From: Micromonospora coerulea
GTDB lineage: Bacteria; Actinomycetota; Actinomycetes; Mycobacteriales; Micromonosporaceae
Assembly: GCF_016598485.1 (NCBI RefSeq)
Contig: NZ_JAEMUW010000004.1
Location: 186,001 to 250,000 of the forward strand
Reading direction: 5' to 3'
DNA length: 64,000 nt
The notes beneath the pieces are model-generated. The model had not been told where the DNA came from. It ran no database searches and worked only from the letters and a program-made list of their open reading frames with translations. Positions 30,164 through 39,100 of the stretch are shown here, one piece after another. The position numbers and the translations under genes were made by a program. Each line of letters opens with the position of its first letter. The stretch's first letter is position 1.

Positions 30164-30952
30164 GTGGTCTTCAAGCGGCTCATGCAGGCGATGGGTGTCG
30201 GCGGTCCATCGGTGGAGACGGTGCTGACCAACCCGAACTGCCGGCCCGGCGGGCACCTGGAGGGCCGGATCCAGGTGGTGGGCGGCGACCACCCGGCGGA
30301 CGTGTCCTATGTGGCCCTCGGCCTGGTCACCCGGGTCGAGGTGGAAGGCGGTGACTCCCAGTACGACGCCAACCAGGAGTTCGGCCGCCGTCAGGTCACC
30401 GGGTCGTTCCGGCTCGAGCCGGGCCAGCGGCACGACATCCCGTTCCGCTTCGACGTGCCGTGGGAGACGCCGCTGACCGACCTGTACGGCCAGCACCTGC
30501 ACGGGATGACGATGGGGCTGCGGACCGAGCTGGAGGTGGCCCGGGCGGTCGACTCCACCGACCTGGACGCGGTGGCGGTGCACCCGCTGCCCACCCAGGA
30601 GCGGCTGCTGGAGGCGTTGCTGCGGCTGGGCTTCCGGTTCGCCCGGGCGGACGTCGAGCGGGGGCACATCTACGGCGTACGGCAGAGCCTGCCGTTCTAC
30701 CAGGAGATCGAGTTCCACCCCGCCCCGCAGTATGCCCGGGCGATCAACCAGCTCGAGGTCACCTTCATCACCGATCCGCAGCAGGTGCAGGTGGTGCTGG
30801 AGATGGACAAGCGCGGCGGCCTCTTCACGGAGGGTCGCGACGCCTTCGGCCGCTTCACGGTCGACCACGCCACCGCCGACCGGACCGACTGGACCGCCCA
30901 GCTCGACGCCTGGCTGCGCCAGTCCCTCCACCGCCGAGGCCTCTTCTCCTGA
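30164..30952 (+). CDS. Spo0M family sporulation-control protein
   Basis: A 262-residue arrestin-like Spo0M (SpoOM) protein: VFKRLMQAMGVGGPSVETVLTNPNCRPGGHLEGRIQV, then HDIPFRFDVPWETPLT and LGLRTELEVARAVDSTDLDAVAVHPLP, all hallmarks of the family, and an ending with a helical WLRQSLHRRG. In Bacillus it affects stage 0 sporulation; in actinobacteria the role is unclear. The GTG at 30164 is set by GGAGGA 5 nt upstream. It is divergent from the sigma gene with 225 bp between them. Confidence 0.9.
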   Translation: MVFKRLMQAMGVGGPSVETVLTNPNCRPGGHLEGRIQVVGGDHPADVSYVALGLVTRVEVEGGDSQYDANQEFGRRQVTGSFRLEPGQRHDIPFRFDVPWETPLTDLYGQHLHGMTMGLRTELEVARAVDSTDLDAVAVHPLPTQERLLEALLRLGFRFARADVERGHIYGVRQSLPFYQEIEFHPAPQYARAINQLEVTFITDPQQVQVVLEMDKRGGLFTEGRDAFGRFTVDHATADRTDWTAQLDAWLRQSLHRRGLFS

Positions 30953-30960
30953 CCCCAACC

Positions 30961-30987
30961 CCCACCCCCTCAGCCGGCGGGGGTGGG
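30961..30987. terminator. bidirectional terminator between Spo0M gene and dtd
   Basis: CCCACCCCC (30961-30969) pairs with GGGGGTGGG (30979-30987) around a 9-nt loop, between two convergent genes. Confidence 0.6.
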
Positions 30988-30990
30988 CGG

Positions 30991-31413
30991 TCAGAGGTCG
31001 AGGAGGAGGGTGCGGGGGCCCACGTTGACGCTCTCGACGAGCATGTGGGTGCGGAAGCGGCCGGTCTCGACCTTGGCGCCGCGGGCGCGGAGTTCGTCGA
31101 CCACCGCGGTCACCAGGGGTTCGGCCAGCTCGGCGGGGGCGGCGGCGGTCCAGCTGGGGCGTCTGCCCTTTCTCGCGTCGCCGTAGAGGGTGAACTGGCT
31201 GACCACCAGGATGGGGGCGCCGGTGTCGGCGGCGCTGCGCTCCTCGTCGAGGATGCGCAGCTCGTGGATCTTCCGCGCCATCGTGGCGGCGACCTGCGGG
31301 GTGTCGGGGTGGGTGACGCCGAGCAGGACCAGCAGGCCGTCGGAGATCGCCCCGACCACCTCGCCGTCGACGGTCACGCTGGCCCGGCTCACCGTCTGCA
31401 CCACGGCACGCAT
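30991..31413 (-). CDS. dtd: D-aminoacyl-tRNA deacylase
   Basis: Removes D-amino acids (and Gly from tRNA-Ala) misattached to tRNA. The 140-residue protein has the family motifs SQFTLYGD and the C-terminal NVGPRT (the Gly-Pro motif that gives chiral selection), and begins [15 protein letters not shown]. Length is standard. Its ATG overlaps the TGA of the upstream methyltransferase gene by one base, so the two are translationally coupled. Confidence 0.95.
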   Translation of the reverse strand: MRAVVQTVSRASVTVDGEVVGAISDGLLVLLGVTHPDTPQVAATMARKIHELRILDEERSAADTGAPILVVSQFTLYGDARKGRRPSWTAAAPAELAEPLVTAVVDELRARGAKVETGRFRTHMLVESVNVGPRTLLLDL

Positions 31414-32894
31414 CAGTCGGTCACCGGCTCGATGACGCCCCGCTCGACCAGGTGCGCCACGATCGGGCCGGCCGCCTCGGCCAGCTCGTCGGGGGCCACG
31501 TCGTGCGCGGCGGCCAGCAGGGCGAGCTGGTCGCGCAGGGACAGCCGGCCGTCCGCGCCGCCCACCAGGGCGAGCACCAGCGGGTCGATCTCCTCCGACC
31601 AGCGCAGCCCGTGCGGCATGGCGAGCACCTGCCGGTCCACCGCCCAGCCCTCGTCACCCATGGTGGCCTCCTGCCGGAGCTGAAGGCCCTCGGCGGCCCG
31701 GTAACGCTCGGCGAGCAGGGCGTCGGTGTCGCGTACCCGGAGCCAGTCCTGGCGGTCGAACCAGGCGGCGATCCGGTCGCCCAGCGGCGGCTCCACCCGC
31801 TGCCGCAGATCCTCCACCCGGACGACCGGCTCGTCGTGGCCGGCGCGGCGCAGCGAGACGATGCCGAAGCCGACCGCCTCCACCTTGTGCGCGTCGAACC
31901 AGTCCAGCCAGGTCGCCATCCGCTGCGGTTCTGCGGTCTCGCCCGCGTCGGTGAGCCACAGGTCGACGTACGCCATCGGGTCGGCCACCTCGCGCTGGAT
32001 CACCCAGGCGTCCAGCCCGGTGCCGGCGAACCAGCCGGCCACCCGCTCGTCCCACTCCTCGCCGGTGACGTGCACCCAGTTGGCCAGGTACTGCATGGTG
32101 CCGCCCTCGGTGAGCAGCCGCGGCGCGGCGGCGGCCAGCTCGGCGCCGATCGCGTCGCCCACCCGGCCCGAATCCCGGTAGACGTGGGTGGTGGTGCCCG
32201 GCCCGACCACGAACGGCGGGTTGCTCACCACCAGGTCGAAGCGGCGCCCGGCGACCGGGGCGACCAGGTCGCCGCGGAGCAGCTCCCAGTCCTGGCCGTT
32301 GAGCGCGGCGTTGGTGGCGGCGAAGCGCAGCGCCCGCTCGGAGACGTCGGTCGCGGTCACCCGCCGGGCGTGGGTGGCCAGGTGCAGGGCCTGTACGCCC
32401 GAGCCGGTGCCCAGGTCCAGCGCGCTCTCCACGGGACGGCGGACGGTCGCGCCGAGCAGCGTCTGGGTGGCCCCGCCGATGCCCAGCACGTGTTCGGCGT
32501 GCAGCGGCCTGCCGGGCCGGGCGCTGGCCGGCAGGTCGGCGAGCACCCACCAGTCGTCCCCGTACGGCTCCAGGTCGACGCCGGCGCGCAGCCCGTCGCC
32601 GGACCGCTCGACCAGCCCGCCGGCGAGCGCCTCCTCGACGGAGAGCGGGGCGAGCGCGGCCGCCACCGCCGCCTCCGCCTCGGTCTGATCGCAGATGAAC
32701 ACCCGGATCAGGGTGGCGAGCGGGTCGCGCTCCTCGGTGGCGCGCAGCGCCGCCCGGAAGTCGTTGCGGGCCACCGCGCCGGTGGCCAGCGGGCCGAGCC
32801 GGGCGGCGATGCCGTTCGAGGTGAAGTCCGCCCCGGTCAGCGCGGTCCGCAGCGCCTCGACGCCGGCGGGGGAGAGCAGCATGTCAGCATCCAC
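31413..32894 (-). CDS. class I methyltransferase with DUF7059 N-terminal domain
   Basis: A 493-residue protein. Residues about 1-150 are a helical domain of the DUF7059 type; the middle is an HemK/RsmC-like methyltransferase with [17 protein letters not shown] (SAM) and [11 protein letters not shown], the NPPF motif used for exocyclic amines or glutamine; the C-terminal 150 residues are helical. It likely methylates rRNA, tRNA or a protein; the target is unknown. The GTG at 32892-32894 is the probable start; ATG 32882 is close. It is coupled to dtd, suggesting a translation-related role. Confidence 0.85.
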   Translation of the reverse strand: MDADMLLSPAGVEALRTALTGADFTSNGIAARLGPLATGAVARNDFRAALRATEERDPLATLIRVFICDQTEAEAAVAAALAPLSVEEALAGGLVERSGDGLRAGVDLEPYGDDWWVLADLPASARPGRPLHAEHVLGIGGATQTLLGATVRRPVESALDLGTGSGVQALHLATHARRVTATDVSERALRFAATNAALNGQDWELLRGDLVAPVAGRRFDLVVSNPPFVVGPGTTTHVYRDSGRVGDAIGAELAAAAPRLLTEGGTMQYLANWVHVTGEEWDERVAGWFAGTGLDAWVIQREVADPMAYVDLWLTDAGETAEPQRMATWLDWFDAHKVEAVGFGIVSLRRAGHDEPVVRVEDLRQRVEPPLGDRIAAWFDRQDWLRVRDTDALLAERYRAAEGLQLRQEATMGDEGWAVDRQVLAMPHGLRWSEEIDPLVLALVGGADGRLSLRDQLALLAAAHDVAPDELAEAAGPIVAHLVERGVIEPVTD

Positions 32895-33097
32895 GTCGCC
32901 ATCCTGCCTCGCGGCCGGCACGCATCGGCCGGCACCCGGGACATCGGGGCCGGGTCGGCCGACGTCTCGGGCGCCGGCCGGGTCGGACGGCCCGGTACCG
33001 GCGCGGACCGCGCCGGCGAGCCCACTCCGACCGTGCCGCCGCGCCGACTCGGGGAGTCGGCGCCGCCCGGGCCGGGTGGACGGGCAGGATGGGGGGC

Positions 33098-33673
33098 ATG
33101 ACGCTCTCCCTGCCCATCGACCCGGAGGCCAACCGGCTGCTGGAGCGCAGCCCACTGGCGCTGCTCCTCGGCATGGTGCTGGACCAGCAGGTGCCGATGG
33201 AGAAGGCGTTCTCCTCGCCGTACGTGCTGATCCAGCGGCTCGGTCACGAGCCGGACGCCCGCGAACTGGCCGGGTACGCCCCGGAGGCACTGGTCGCGCT
33301 CTTCGCCCAGCCGCCGGCCCTGCACCGCTTCCCCAAGGCGATGGCGGCCCGGGTGCAGGAGGTGTGCCGGGTGCTCGTCGACCGGTACGACGGCGACCCG
33401 GCCGGGCTCTGGGCGGACGTCGCCGACGGCCGGGAGTTGTTGCGCCGGGTCGGCGAGCTGCCCGGCTTCGGCAAGCAGAAGGCGCAGATCTTCGTGGCCC
33501 TGCTCGGCAAGCGGTACGACGTGCGGCCGGACGGTTGGCGGGAGGCCGCCGGCGGATACGGCGACGCGGACGCGTACCGGTCGGTGGCCGACGTGACCGA
33601 CCCGGAGTCGCTGCGCCGGGTCCGCGAGTTCAAGCAGGCGGCCAAGGCGGAGGCGAAGGCCGCGAAGAGCTGA
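33098..33673 (+). CDS. HhH-GPD-type DNA base-excision repair protein
   Basis: A 191-residue protein of the HhH-GPD family: LERSPLALLLGMVLDQQVPMEKAF at the start, and the helix-hairpin-helix VGELPGFGKQKAQIFVALLGKRYDV. It has neither the iron-sulfur cysteines of Nth/MutY nor a clear catalytic Lys; the shortened form is common in actinobacteria and its glycosylase activity is unproven. The C-terminus is a Lys/Ala-rich helix. Confidence 0.88.
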   Translation: MTLSLPIDPEANRLLERSPLALLLGMVLDQQVPMEKAFSSPYVLIQRLGHEPDARELAGYAPEALVALFAQPPALHRFPKAMAARVQEVCRVLVDRYDGDPAGLWADVADGRELLRRVGELPGFGKQKAQIFVALLGKRYDVRPDGWREAAGGYGDADAYRSVADVTDPESLRRVREFKQAAKAEAKAAKS

Positions 33674-33728
33674 CGCAACCGGCCGGTACCCCGGGTCGTT
33701 GAATTCCGCGACGGCGGCGACGGGGCGG

Positions 33729-34928
33729 GTGCGGGTGGACGAGCGGGGCGCGGCGCTGCTGCGCGGCGGCATCACCTCGCCCCGGGCCACGTTCCTGGAG
33801 CTCTTCTTCGACCTGGCCTTCGTCTTCGCGCTGACCCGGGTCTCCCAGCGGATGATCGACAACGTGTCCGTCCGCCGGGAGGACGTGCTGCGCGATTCGG
33901 CGGAGACCGCGGTGCTGTTTCTCGCGCTGTGGATGGTCTGGTCGCTGACCGCCTGGGTGACCAGCCGGTACGAACCGGAACGGACGGCGATCCAGGTGGT
34001 GGTGGCCGCCTCCATGTTCGCCAGCATGGTGATGGCGGTCGCGATGCCCCGGGCGTTCGCCGAACGGGCGGTCGCGTTCGCGGCGGGCTACGTGGCCGTC
34101 CAGGTCGGTCGCCCGCTCTTCCTCACCCTGGCCCTGCGCGGTCACCCGCGCCGGTCGGTCACCGTCCGCGTCCTGATCTGGTCCGCCATCGGCGCGGTGC
34201 CCTGGCTGCTCGGCGCGCTCGTGCCGGCGGCGCAGCGGGTGCTCTGGGTGATCGCCCTCGCCTGGGACTACGCCGGCCTGGCGCTGGGCTGGCCGCTGCC
34301 GGGCCGGGGGTCGGCACGGGCCGCCGGTTGGGCCGTGACCGGGGAGCATCTCGCCGAGCGCTACCAGCAGTTTTTCCTGATCGCGCTCGGCGAGACGATC
34401 CTGGTGATCGGGGTGACCTTCAGCGGCGGCCCCTTCTCGTCCGACCAGGCGCTGGCCTTCACCGTCTCGTTCATCATCACCGCGCTGCTCTGGCGGATCT
34501 ACTTCCACCGGGCCGGGCACGTGCTGGCCGAGGCCATCCGCGCGGCGCGCTCACCGGGCGTGCTGGGCGAGTCGGCGAGCTGGACCCACCTGGCCATCGT
34601 GGCCGGGGTGCTGCTCACCGGCGTCGGCTACCAACTGGTGATCGCCCATCCGTACGGGCAGAGCCCGCTGGGCTGGATGGTGTTCGTGATGGGCGGGCCG
34701 GCGGTCTTCCTGGCCGCCCGGGCCCGCTTCGAGTACGAGATCTTCGGGCGGGTGTCCCGCAGCCGGCTCGCCGGGGTGGCGCTGCTGCTGGCGTCGGCCC
34801 CGGTGGCAATGCTGCTGCCGCCCGTGGGCGGGCTCACGCTGAGCGGGCTGGTGCTGGCCGGGATCGCGGTCGGCGACGCCGCCCGGGCGCGCGGACGGCC
34901 GTTGGAGCAGCCCGCGTCGCCGTTGTAG
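33729..34928 (+). CDS. low temperature requirement protein A (LtrA) family membrane protein
   Basis: About 399 residues with 10-12 membrane helices. The family signature LELFFDLAFVFALTRVSQ lies in helix 1, and AERYQQFFLIALGETILVIGVTF in the middle. LtrA was named from a Listeria cold-growth mutant; its biochemistry is unknown. The start is uncertain: GTG 33729 follows a GGGGCGG run, while TTG 33699 and GTG 33735 are also possible. Confidence 0.88.
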   Translation: MRVDERGAALLRGGITSPRATFLELFFDLAFVFALTRVSQRMIDNVSVRREDVLRDSAETAVLFLALWMVWSLTAWVTSRYEPERTAIQVVVAASMFASMVMAVAMPRAFAERAVAFAAGYVAVQVGRPLFLTLALRGHPRRSVTVRVLIWSAIGAVPWLLGALVPAAQRVLWVIALAWDYAGLALGWPLPGRGSARAAGWAVTGEHLAERYQQFFLIALGETILVIGVTFSGGPFSSDQALAFTVSFIITALLWRIYFHRAGHVLAEAIRAARSPGVLGESASWTHLAIVAGVLLTGVGYQLVIAHPYGQSPLGWMVFVMGGPAVFLAARARFEYEIFGRVSRSRLAGVALLLASAPVAMLLPPVGGLTLSGLVLAGIAVGDAARARGRPLEQPASPL

Positions 34929-34978
34929 GGGGCAGGGTCGCCGCCGTCATTCCGGCTTGGCCGGGGCGGACGCCGGGG

Positions 34979-35290
34979 TCAGGCCGCGGTGGGGCGGGAG
35001 AGGGCGGCCAGCGCGCGGCGCACGTCGGCGAGGGAGACCGTCGCCGAGTCGTCCAGGTCGGCCAGGCCGGCCTCGATCCACTGTCGCATCAGGGTGGTCA
35101 CCCCGATGCCGCGGGCGTCGGCGGCGGCCCGGACCCGCTCGTACGTCTCCAGCGGAAGGCGTACCGAGCGGCTGACCATCGGCACGTCGGTGTCGGGGGT
35201 GGGCAGCTCCGCCGGCTGGCTTTCGTCGATCAGCTCGGCCAGCGCGTCGTGGCCGCCGTGGAAACGCTTGGTCGCCTCGTTCCGGTCCAT
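34979..35290 (-). CDS. ribbon-helix-helix antitoxin (BrnA/CopG-like)
   Basis: A 103-residue protein with a ribbon-helix-helix segment at about 37-75: MVSRSVRLPLETYERVRAAADARGIGVTTLMRQWIE. The N-terminal arm (KRFHGGHDALAELIDESQ) could wrap the toxin. It starts 13 bp after the toxin gene, the toxin-first order of brnTA loci. It would neutralise the toxin and repress the pair. Confidence 0.78.
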   Translation of the reverse strand: MDRNEATKRFHGGHDALAELIDESQPAELPTPDTDVPMVSRSVRLPLETYERVRAAADARGIGVTTLMRQWIEAGLADLDDSATVSLADVRRALAALSRPTAA

Positions 35291-35303
35291 CGTGACCGCC
35301 TCC

Positions 35304-35618
35304 TCATCGGCGAGATCTCCGTACCGCCTCGTCGTAGCGCTTCGCCTCGACGTCGCTCAGCTCGCGCGCGGACAGGACGTCCCAGTCGTGGTCGGCGCCG
35401 TCGGCCTCGGCGAGCAGCACGGCGAGCCGTCGGCCCCGGTGGGACACCGCGTAGACGACCATCACGTCGTCGCCGAGGTGCCGGATGACCCGGCGCGTGC
35501 TGTGCAGGGCCTCCCAGACTTCCCCGGGCGTGACGTCGTAGACCCGCAGGTTGTCCAACGCCTCGTCAGTGAAGCTGAACCGGCTGCCCACGGCCGGAGC
35601 GTACCACGCGCGTAACAC
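35304..35618 (-). CDS. BrnT-like toxin
   Basis: A 104-residue protein. The C-terminal half (VVYAVSHRGRRLAVLLAEADG...WDVLSARELSDVEAKRYDEAV) follows the BrnT/RelE-like fold, in which the SAR...R-Y end is conserved; the N-terminal half diverges from standard BrnT (no W-D-x-x-K motif). It is probably a ribonuclease toxin paired with the RHH protein. The GTG at 35616-35618 is the longest start; GTG 35591 is possible. Alternatively it is a related DUF4258-type protein. Confidence 0.68.
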   Translation of the reverse strand: MLRAWYAPAVGSRFSFTDEALDNLRVYDVTPGEVWEALHSTRRVIRHLGDDVMVVYAVSHRGRRLAVLLAEADGADHDWDVLSARELSDVEAKRYDEAVRRSRR

Positions 35619-35696
35619 GCGCCGGGATGAGTCGATTTTCGCTGATCACGCGGCTCTGGTGACAGGATTGGGGCGTACCCCTCGAGGAGGTCCGTG

Positions 35697-36053
35697 GTGA
35701 AGCGTCAGGCGTACCAGCCGATCCTGATCACCGACGCCTCGCGCAGCCAGGACGACCAGCTCACCAGCCGGCAGAAGCGGTACGTGCTGATGATGGGCAT
35801 CCGGGTGGCGTGCCTGGTGGTCGGAGCCGTCCTGGTCGTGGCGAAGGCACCCCTGCTCTGGCTGTGGCTGCCGCTGCTCGGTCTCGGGATGGTGCTCATC
35901 CCCTGGTTGGCGGTGCTGCTGGCCAACGACCGCCCGCCCAAGGAGGAGCATCGCCTGGCGAACAAGTTCCACCCCCGCCACCGCGACGACACCCCCCCAA
36001 TGAGCCTCACGGCCAACGACCGCCCCCACAAGATCATCGACGTCGAACCCTGA
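35697..36053 (+). CDS. DUF3099 domain-containing membrane protein
   Basis: A 118-residue actinobacterial protein with the DUF3099 start (YQPILITDASRSQDDQL-SRQKRY) and two membrane helices at about 33-51 and 55-74, then a hydrophilic His/Arg-rich tail. Function is unknown. The GTG at 35697 has GAGGAGG 6 nt upstream; the neighbouring GTG at 35694 is too close to it. Confidence 0.85.
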   Translation: MKRQAYQPILITDASRSQDDQLTSRQKRYVLMMGIRVACLVVGAVLVVAKAPLLWLWLPLLGLGMVLIPWLAVLLANDRPPKEEHRLANKFHPRHRDDTPPMSLTANDRPHKIIDVEP

Positions 36054-36063
36054 TCCCCGTCCC

Positions 36064-36137
36064 CGCGATCTTGCACTCTGTGCCCCGGCGAATCGCCCCA
36101 ACCGGGACAAAGCTGGGGCACTAACTGCAAGATCGCG
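36064..36137. repeat. long imperfect palindrome (candidate Micromonospora intergenic repeat)
   Basis: CGCGATCTTGCA (36064-36075) and TGCAAGATCGCG (36126-36137) are perfect 12-bp arms; inside them GTGCCCC (36080-36086) pairs with GGGGCAC (36115-36121). The 74-bp element fills the gap between two convergent genes and can fold into a long hairpin on both strands. It probably terminates both; its nested design and composition suggest a dispersed repeat rather than a simple terminator. Confidence 0.7.
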
Positions 36138-36143
36138 AGGAAC

Positions 36144-37043
36144 TCAGGGGGTGGGGCGGGCGCCGACGGTGGCCACCGCGGTGGCGCCGAGGTCGGCTGC
36201 GCGGGCCAGCGCGGCACGCGGGTCGGCGCCGGCGAGCCAGGCGGTGAGCAGGCCGGCGGCGAAGGCGTCGCCGGCGCCGGTGACGTCGACGACGGCCACC
36301 CGGCGGGCCGGTGCCACGCCGACCGTGGCGTTTCGGTCCACCCAGACCGCGCCCGCCGCGCCCTGCTTGACCACCACCCGCCGGGCCGCCGCCGACAGTG
36401 CCCGTGCCTGCGCCGCCGGGTCCAGCCCGCCGGCCAGCACCGTCGCCTCGTCCGTGTTCACCAGCAGCAGGTCGACGTCGCGTACCCAGGTCAGGAACGC
36501 CGCCGCGCCGACCCGCCGCAGCGGCGCCGCGGAGGCCGCGTCGACGCTGGTGGTGAGCCCGCGCTCGCGGGCGGCGGCCAGCGCCCGCAGTCCCGCGCCG
36601 CGCGACGAGGCGTCCAGCAGGGTGTACGCGGACAGGTGCAGATGCCCGGCGTCGGGCGCCCCGGCCAGGGCCCGGTCGACGTGCGCGGCGCTGAGCCGCA
36701 GGTTGGCGCCGCGCTGGCTGACCATGGTGCGCTCGCCGTCGCCGGCCAGCACGATCACCGTGCCGGTCGGGTAGCCCTCGTGCCGCTCCACCACGCAGTC
36801 CACGCCGACCCGGGTCAGCTCGGCCACCCGGTCCCGGCCCGCCTCGTCGTCGCCGACCGCGCCGACCAGCGTGACGGCTGCCCCCTGGGCGGCGATCCAG
36901 GCGGCGGTGTTGGCCGCCTGCCCGCCGCCGCTGAAGCTGATCTCGGCGGCGGTGTCCGAACCGGTGGCGAGCGGCCCGGAGAGCACCGCCACCACGTCGG
37001 TGATCACGTCGCCGACGACGACGATGCGCGACCGGCTGTTCAT
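36144..37043 (-). CDS. PfkB family sugar kinase, probable pseudouridine kinase
   Basis: A 299-residue ribokinase/PfkB enzyme with signature 1 ([31 protein letters not shown]) and signature 2 ([14 protein letters not shown], with the catalytic Asp). PfkB kinases are not told apart by sequence, but this ATG overlaps the stop of psuG by 4 nt. PsuK phosphorylates pseudouridine to the substrate of PsuG, so psuK is the likely identity; adenosine or ribose kinase is the alternative. Confidence 0.85.
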   Translation of the reverse strand: MNSRSRIVVVGDVITDVVAVLSGPLATGSDTAAEISFSGGGQAANTAAWIAAQGAAVTLVGAVGDDEAGRDRVAELTRVGVDCVVERHEGYPTGTVIVLAGDGERTMVSQRGANLRLSAAHVDRALAGAPDAGHLHLSAYTLLDASSRGAGLRALAAARERGLTTSVDAASAAPLRRVGAAAFLTWVRDVDLLLVNTDEATVLAGGLDPAAQARALSAAARRVVVKQGAAGAVWVDRNATVGVAPARRVAVVDVTGAGDAFAAGLLTAWLAGADPRAALARAADLGATAVATVGARPTP

Positions 37044-37975
37044 GCCGCGGCGTCGGCGGGACGGCGGGCGGCGGCGACGGCGATCCGGGCGGCCAGGTCG
37101 GCGTTGCGCAGGATGATCCGCACGTTCACCGCCAGGCTGGCGCCCTGGGTGGCGGAGTGGAAATGGGCCAGCAGGAAGGGCGTCACCGCCTTGCCGGTCA
37201 CCCCGTCGCGGGCCAGCATGGCCAGCCCGTCGGCGAGCGTGCGGTCGTGCAGCGCCGGGTCGAGCTGCTCGTCGACCGGCAGCGGGTTGGCCACGATCAG
37301 CCCGCCGTGGTGGACGCCCTGCTCCGCCCGGGCGGCCAGCACCGCGGCCACCTGCTCCGGCGAGTCCACCGACCAGTCCAGGTCGAAGCCGGCGTCGGTG
37401 AGGTAGAAGCCGGGGAAGCGGCGGGTGCGGTAGCCGACCACGCTGACGCCGAGGGTCTCCAGCCGCTCCAGGGTCGCGCCCACGTCGAGGATCGACTTGA
37501 CCCCCGCGCAGACCACGGCGATCGGCGTCCGGGCCAGGGTGACCAGGTCGGCGGATTCGTCGAAGGTCTGCGCGGCCTCCCGGTGCACCCCGCCGAGGCC
37601 GCCGGTGGCGAAGACGCCGATCCCGGCGGCGGCGGCCACCGCGCTGGTCGCGGCCACCGTGGTGGCGCCGTCCGCGCCGGTGGCGGCGGCCACCGCCAGA
37701 TCGCGTACGGAGAGCTTGCTCACGCCGTCGACGGTCGCCAGCCGGGTCAGTTGCGCGTCGTCCAGGCCCACCACCAGCTCACCGGCGACCATGCCGATGG
37801 TGGCCGGGACCGCGCCGGCCTCCCGTACCGCCTGCTCGATCTGCCGGGCCACCCGGAGATTGTCCGGCCGGGGGAGGCCGTGCGAGACGATGGTGCTCTC
37901 CAGGGCGACGACGGGCCGACCGTCGCGCAGGGCGTCGGCCACCTCGGTGCCGTAACGGATGTGAAAGTTGGTCAC
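37040..37975 (-). CDS. psuG: pseudouridine-5'-phosphate glycosidase PsuG
   Basis: Splits pseudouridine 5'-phosphate to uracil and ribose 5-phosphate (the C-C bond). The 311-residue protein has the family motifs [38 protein letters not shown] (catalytic Lys/Mn region), [11 protein letters not shown] and [10 protein letters not shown]. The GTG at 37975 starts [12 protein letters not shown], as in relatives; the open frame up to 38110 lacks start support. It forms a two-gene salvage operon with the kinase gene. Confidence 0.93.
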   Translation of the reverse strand: MTNFHIRYGTEVADALRDGRPVVALESTIVSHGLPRPDNLRVARQIEQAVREAGAVPATIGMVAGELVVGLDDAQLTRLATVDGVSKLSVRDLAVAAATGADGATTVAATSAVAAAAGIGVFATGGLGGVHREAAQTFDESADLVTLARTPIAVVCAGVKSILDVGATLERLETLGVSVVGYRTRRFPGFYLTDAGFDLDWSVDSPEQVAAVLAARAEQGVHHGGLIVANPLPVDEQLDPALHDRTLADGLAMLARDGVTGKAVTPFLLAHFHSATQGASLAVNVRIILRNADLAARIAVAAARRPADAAA

Positions 37976-38063
37976 TTCGGTTACGTTACGGCCCGCTCGC
38001 GGTTGGGGCCCAGGTGGACCGGACCGGACCGACCTGCAAAACTGGAGCGTTGGAGGTGGAGAC

Positions 38064-38282
38064 GTGAGTACAGAGGTTCTCGAGCGTCCCGAGCTGAAGG
38101 ACGCCGACACCGGCCCGGAGATGTTCCACTACGTCCGCAAGGAGAAGATCGCGGAGAGTGCCGTGATGGGCACCTTCGTGGTGGCGCTCTGCGGCGAGAC
38201 CTTTCCGGTGACCAAGGCCGCCAAGCCCGGCTCGCCGGTCTGCCCGAAGTGCAAGGAGATCTACGACTCGTACCGCGAGTGA
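38064..38282 (+). CDS. DUF3039 domain-containing protein
   Basis: A 72-residue actinobacterial protein ([18 protein letters not shown]...CGETFPV...[13 protein letters not shown]). Three cysteines, CGE and CPKC, suggest a zinc ribbon. Function is unknown. The GTG at 38064 is preceded by GGAGGTGGAG. Short gap (40 bp) to the TRIC gene. Confidence 0.9.
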   Translation: MSTEVLERPELKDADTGPEMFHYVRKEKIAESAVMGTFVVALCGETFPVTKAAKPGSPVCPKCKEIYDSYRE

Positions 38283-38310
38283 TCCCGGGTGGTCGTCCCG
38301 GCCGCCCACG

Positions 38311-38316
38311 TAACCT
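38311..38316 (+). promoter_or_regulatory. candidate -10 element of TRIC channel gene (leaderless)
   Basis: TAACCT ends 6 nt before the GTG at 38323. Confidence 0.45.
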
Positions 38317-38322
38317 GCGGCG

Positions 38323-38949
38323 GTGACCACCTCCACCGCCCTGCTCTTCGCCGACCTGACCGGGGTGGCCGTCTTCGCCGCCTCGGGGGCCTCCGCGGCG
38401 GTCGCGAAGCGGCTGGACCTCTTCGGCGTGGTCTTCGTCGGCGTCGTCGCCGCACTCGGCGGCGGGATCTTCCGCGACCTGGTGATCGACGAGGTGCCGC
38501 CGCTGGCCTTCGCCGACTGGCGGTACGCGGTCACCGCGGCGGTCACCGCCGCCGCCGTCTTCCGGTTCCACCCGCAGCTCGCCCGGCTGCGCACCACCGT
38601 CCTGGTGCTGGACGCGGCGGGTCTGGCGCTGTTCACCGTCACCGGCACGCTCAAGGCGCTGGACGTCCACGTGCCGGCGGTCGGGGCCTGCATGATCGGC
38701 ATGCTCACCGCGATCGGCGGCGGGCTCGGCCGGGACCTGCTCACCGGTGAGATCCCGGTGGTGCTGCGCCGCGAGATCTACGCGGTGGCGGCGCTCGCCG
38801 GGTCGATCGTGGTGGCCCTGCTCTCGACGTACGGGCATGCGACGACGGCACCGCTCACCGCGGCGGCCGTCTTCGTCTTCGCGCTGCGGCTGATCTCGCT
38901 GCGCCGGCGGTGGTCCGCCCCGGTGCCCGGGCGGGGGGTGCAGATGTGA
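38323..38949 (+). CDS. TRIC family cation channel (UPF0126)
   Basis: A 208-residue membrane protein with seven helices in two repeats, each with the glycine-rich kink: ALGGGIFRDLV and AIGGGLGRDLLTGEIPVVLR. These GGG-x-x-RD motifs define the bacterial trimeric intracellular cation channel family (K+/Na+ permeable). Confidence 0.92.
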   Translation: MTTSTALLFADLTGVAVFAASGASAAVAKRLDLFGVVFVGVVAALGGGIFRDLVIDEVPPLAFADWRYAVTAAVTAAAVFRFHPQLARLRTTVLVLDAAGLALFTVTGTLKALDVHVPAVGACMIGMLTAIGGGLGRDLLTGEIPVVLRREIYAVAALAGSIVVALLSTYGHATTAPLTAAAVFVFALRLISLRRRWSAPVPGRGVQM

Positions 38950-39100
38950 CCAGCGTGGCGTCGAGTGGGGCGGACGGGCCCCGCTGGTTATGCTGAGTCG
39001 GCCTTCGCGGCATCTTCTGCGCGGAGGCGTTTTCATGGGCGGCGGTACCGTGGCCCTCGGCCCGGGTCCGCCATCGGTGCGGTCGGAGAGGAGCCTTCGC

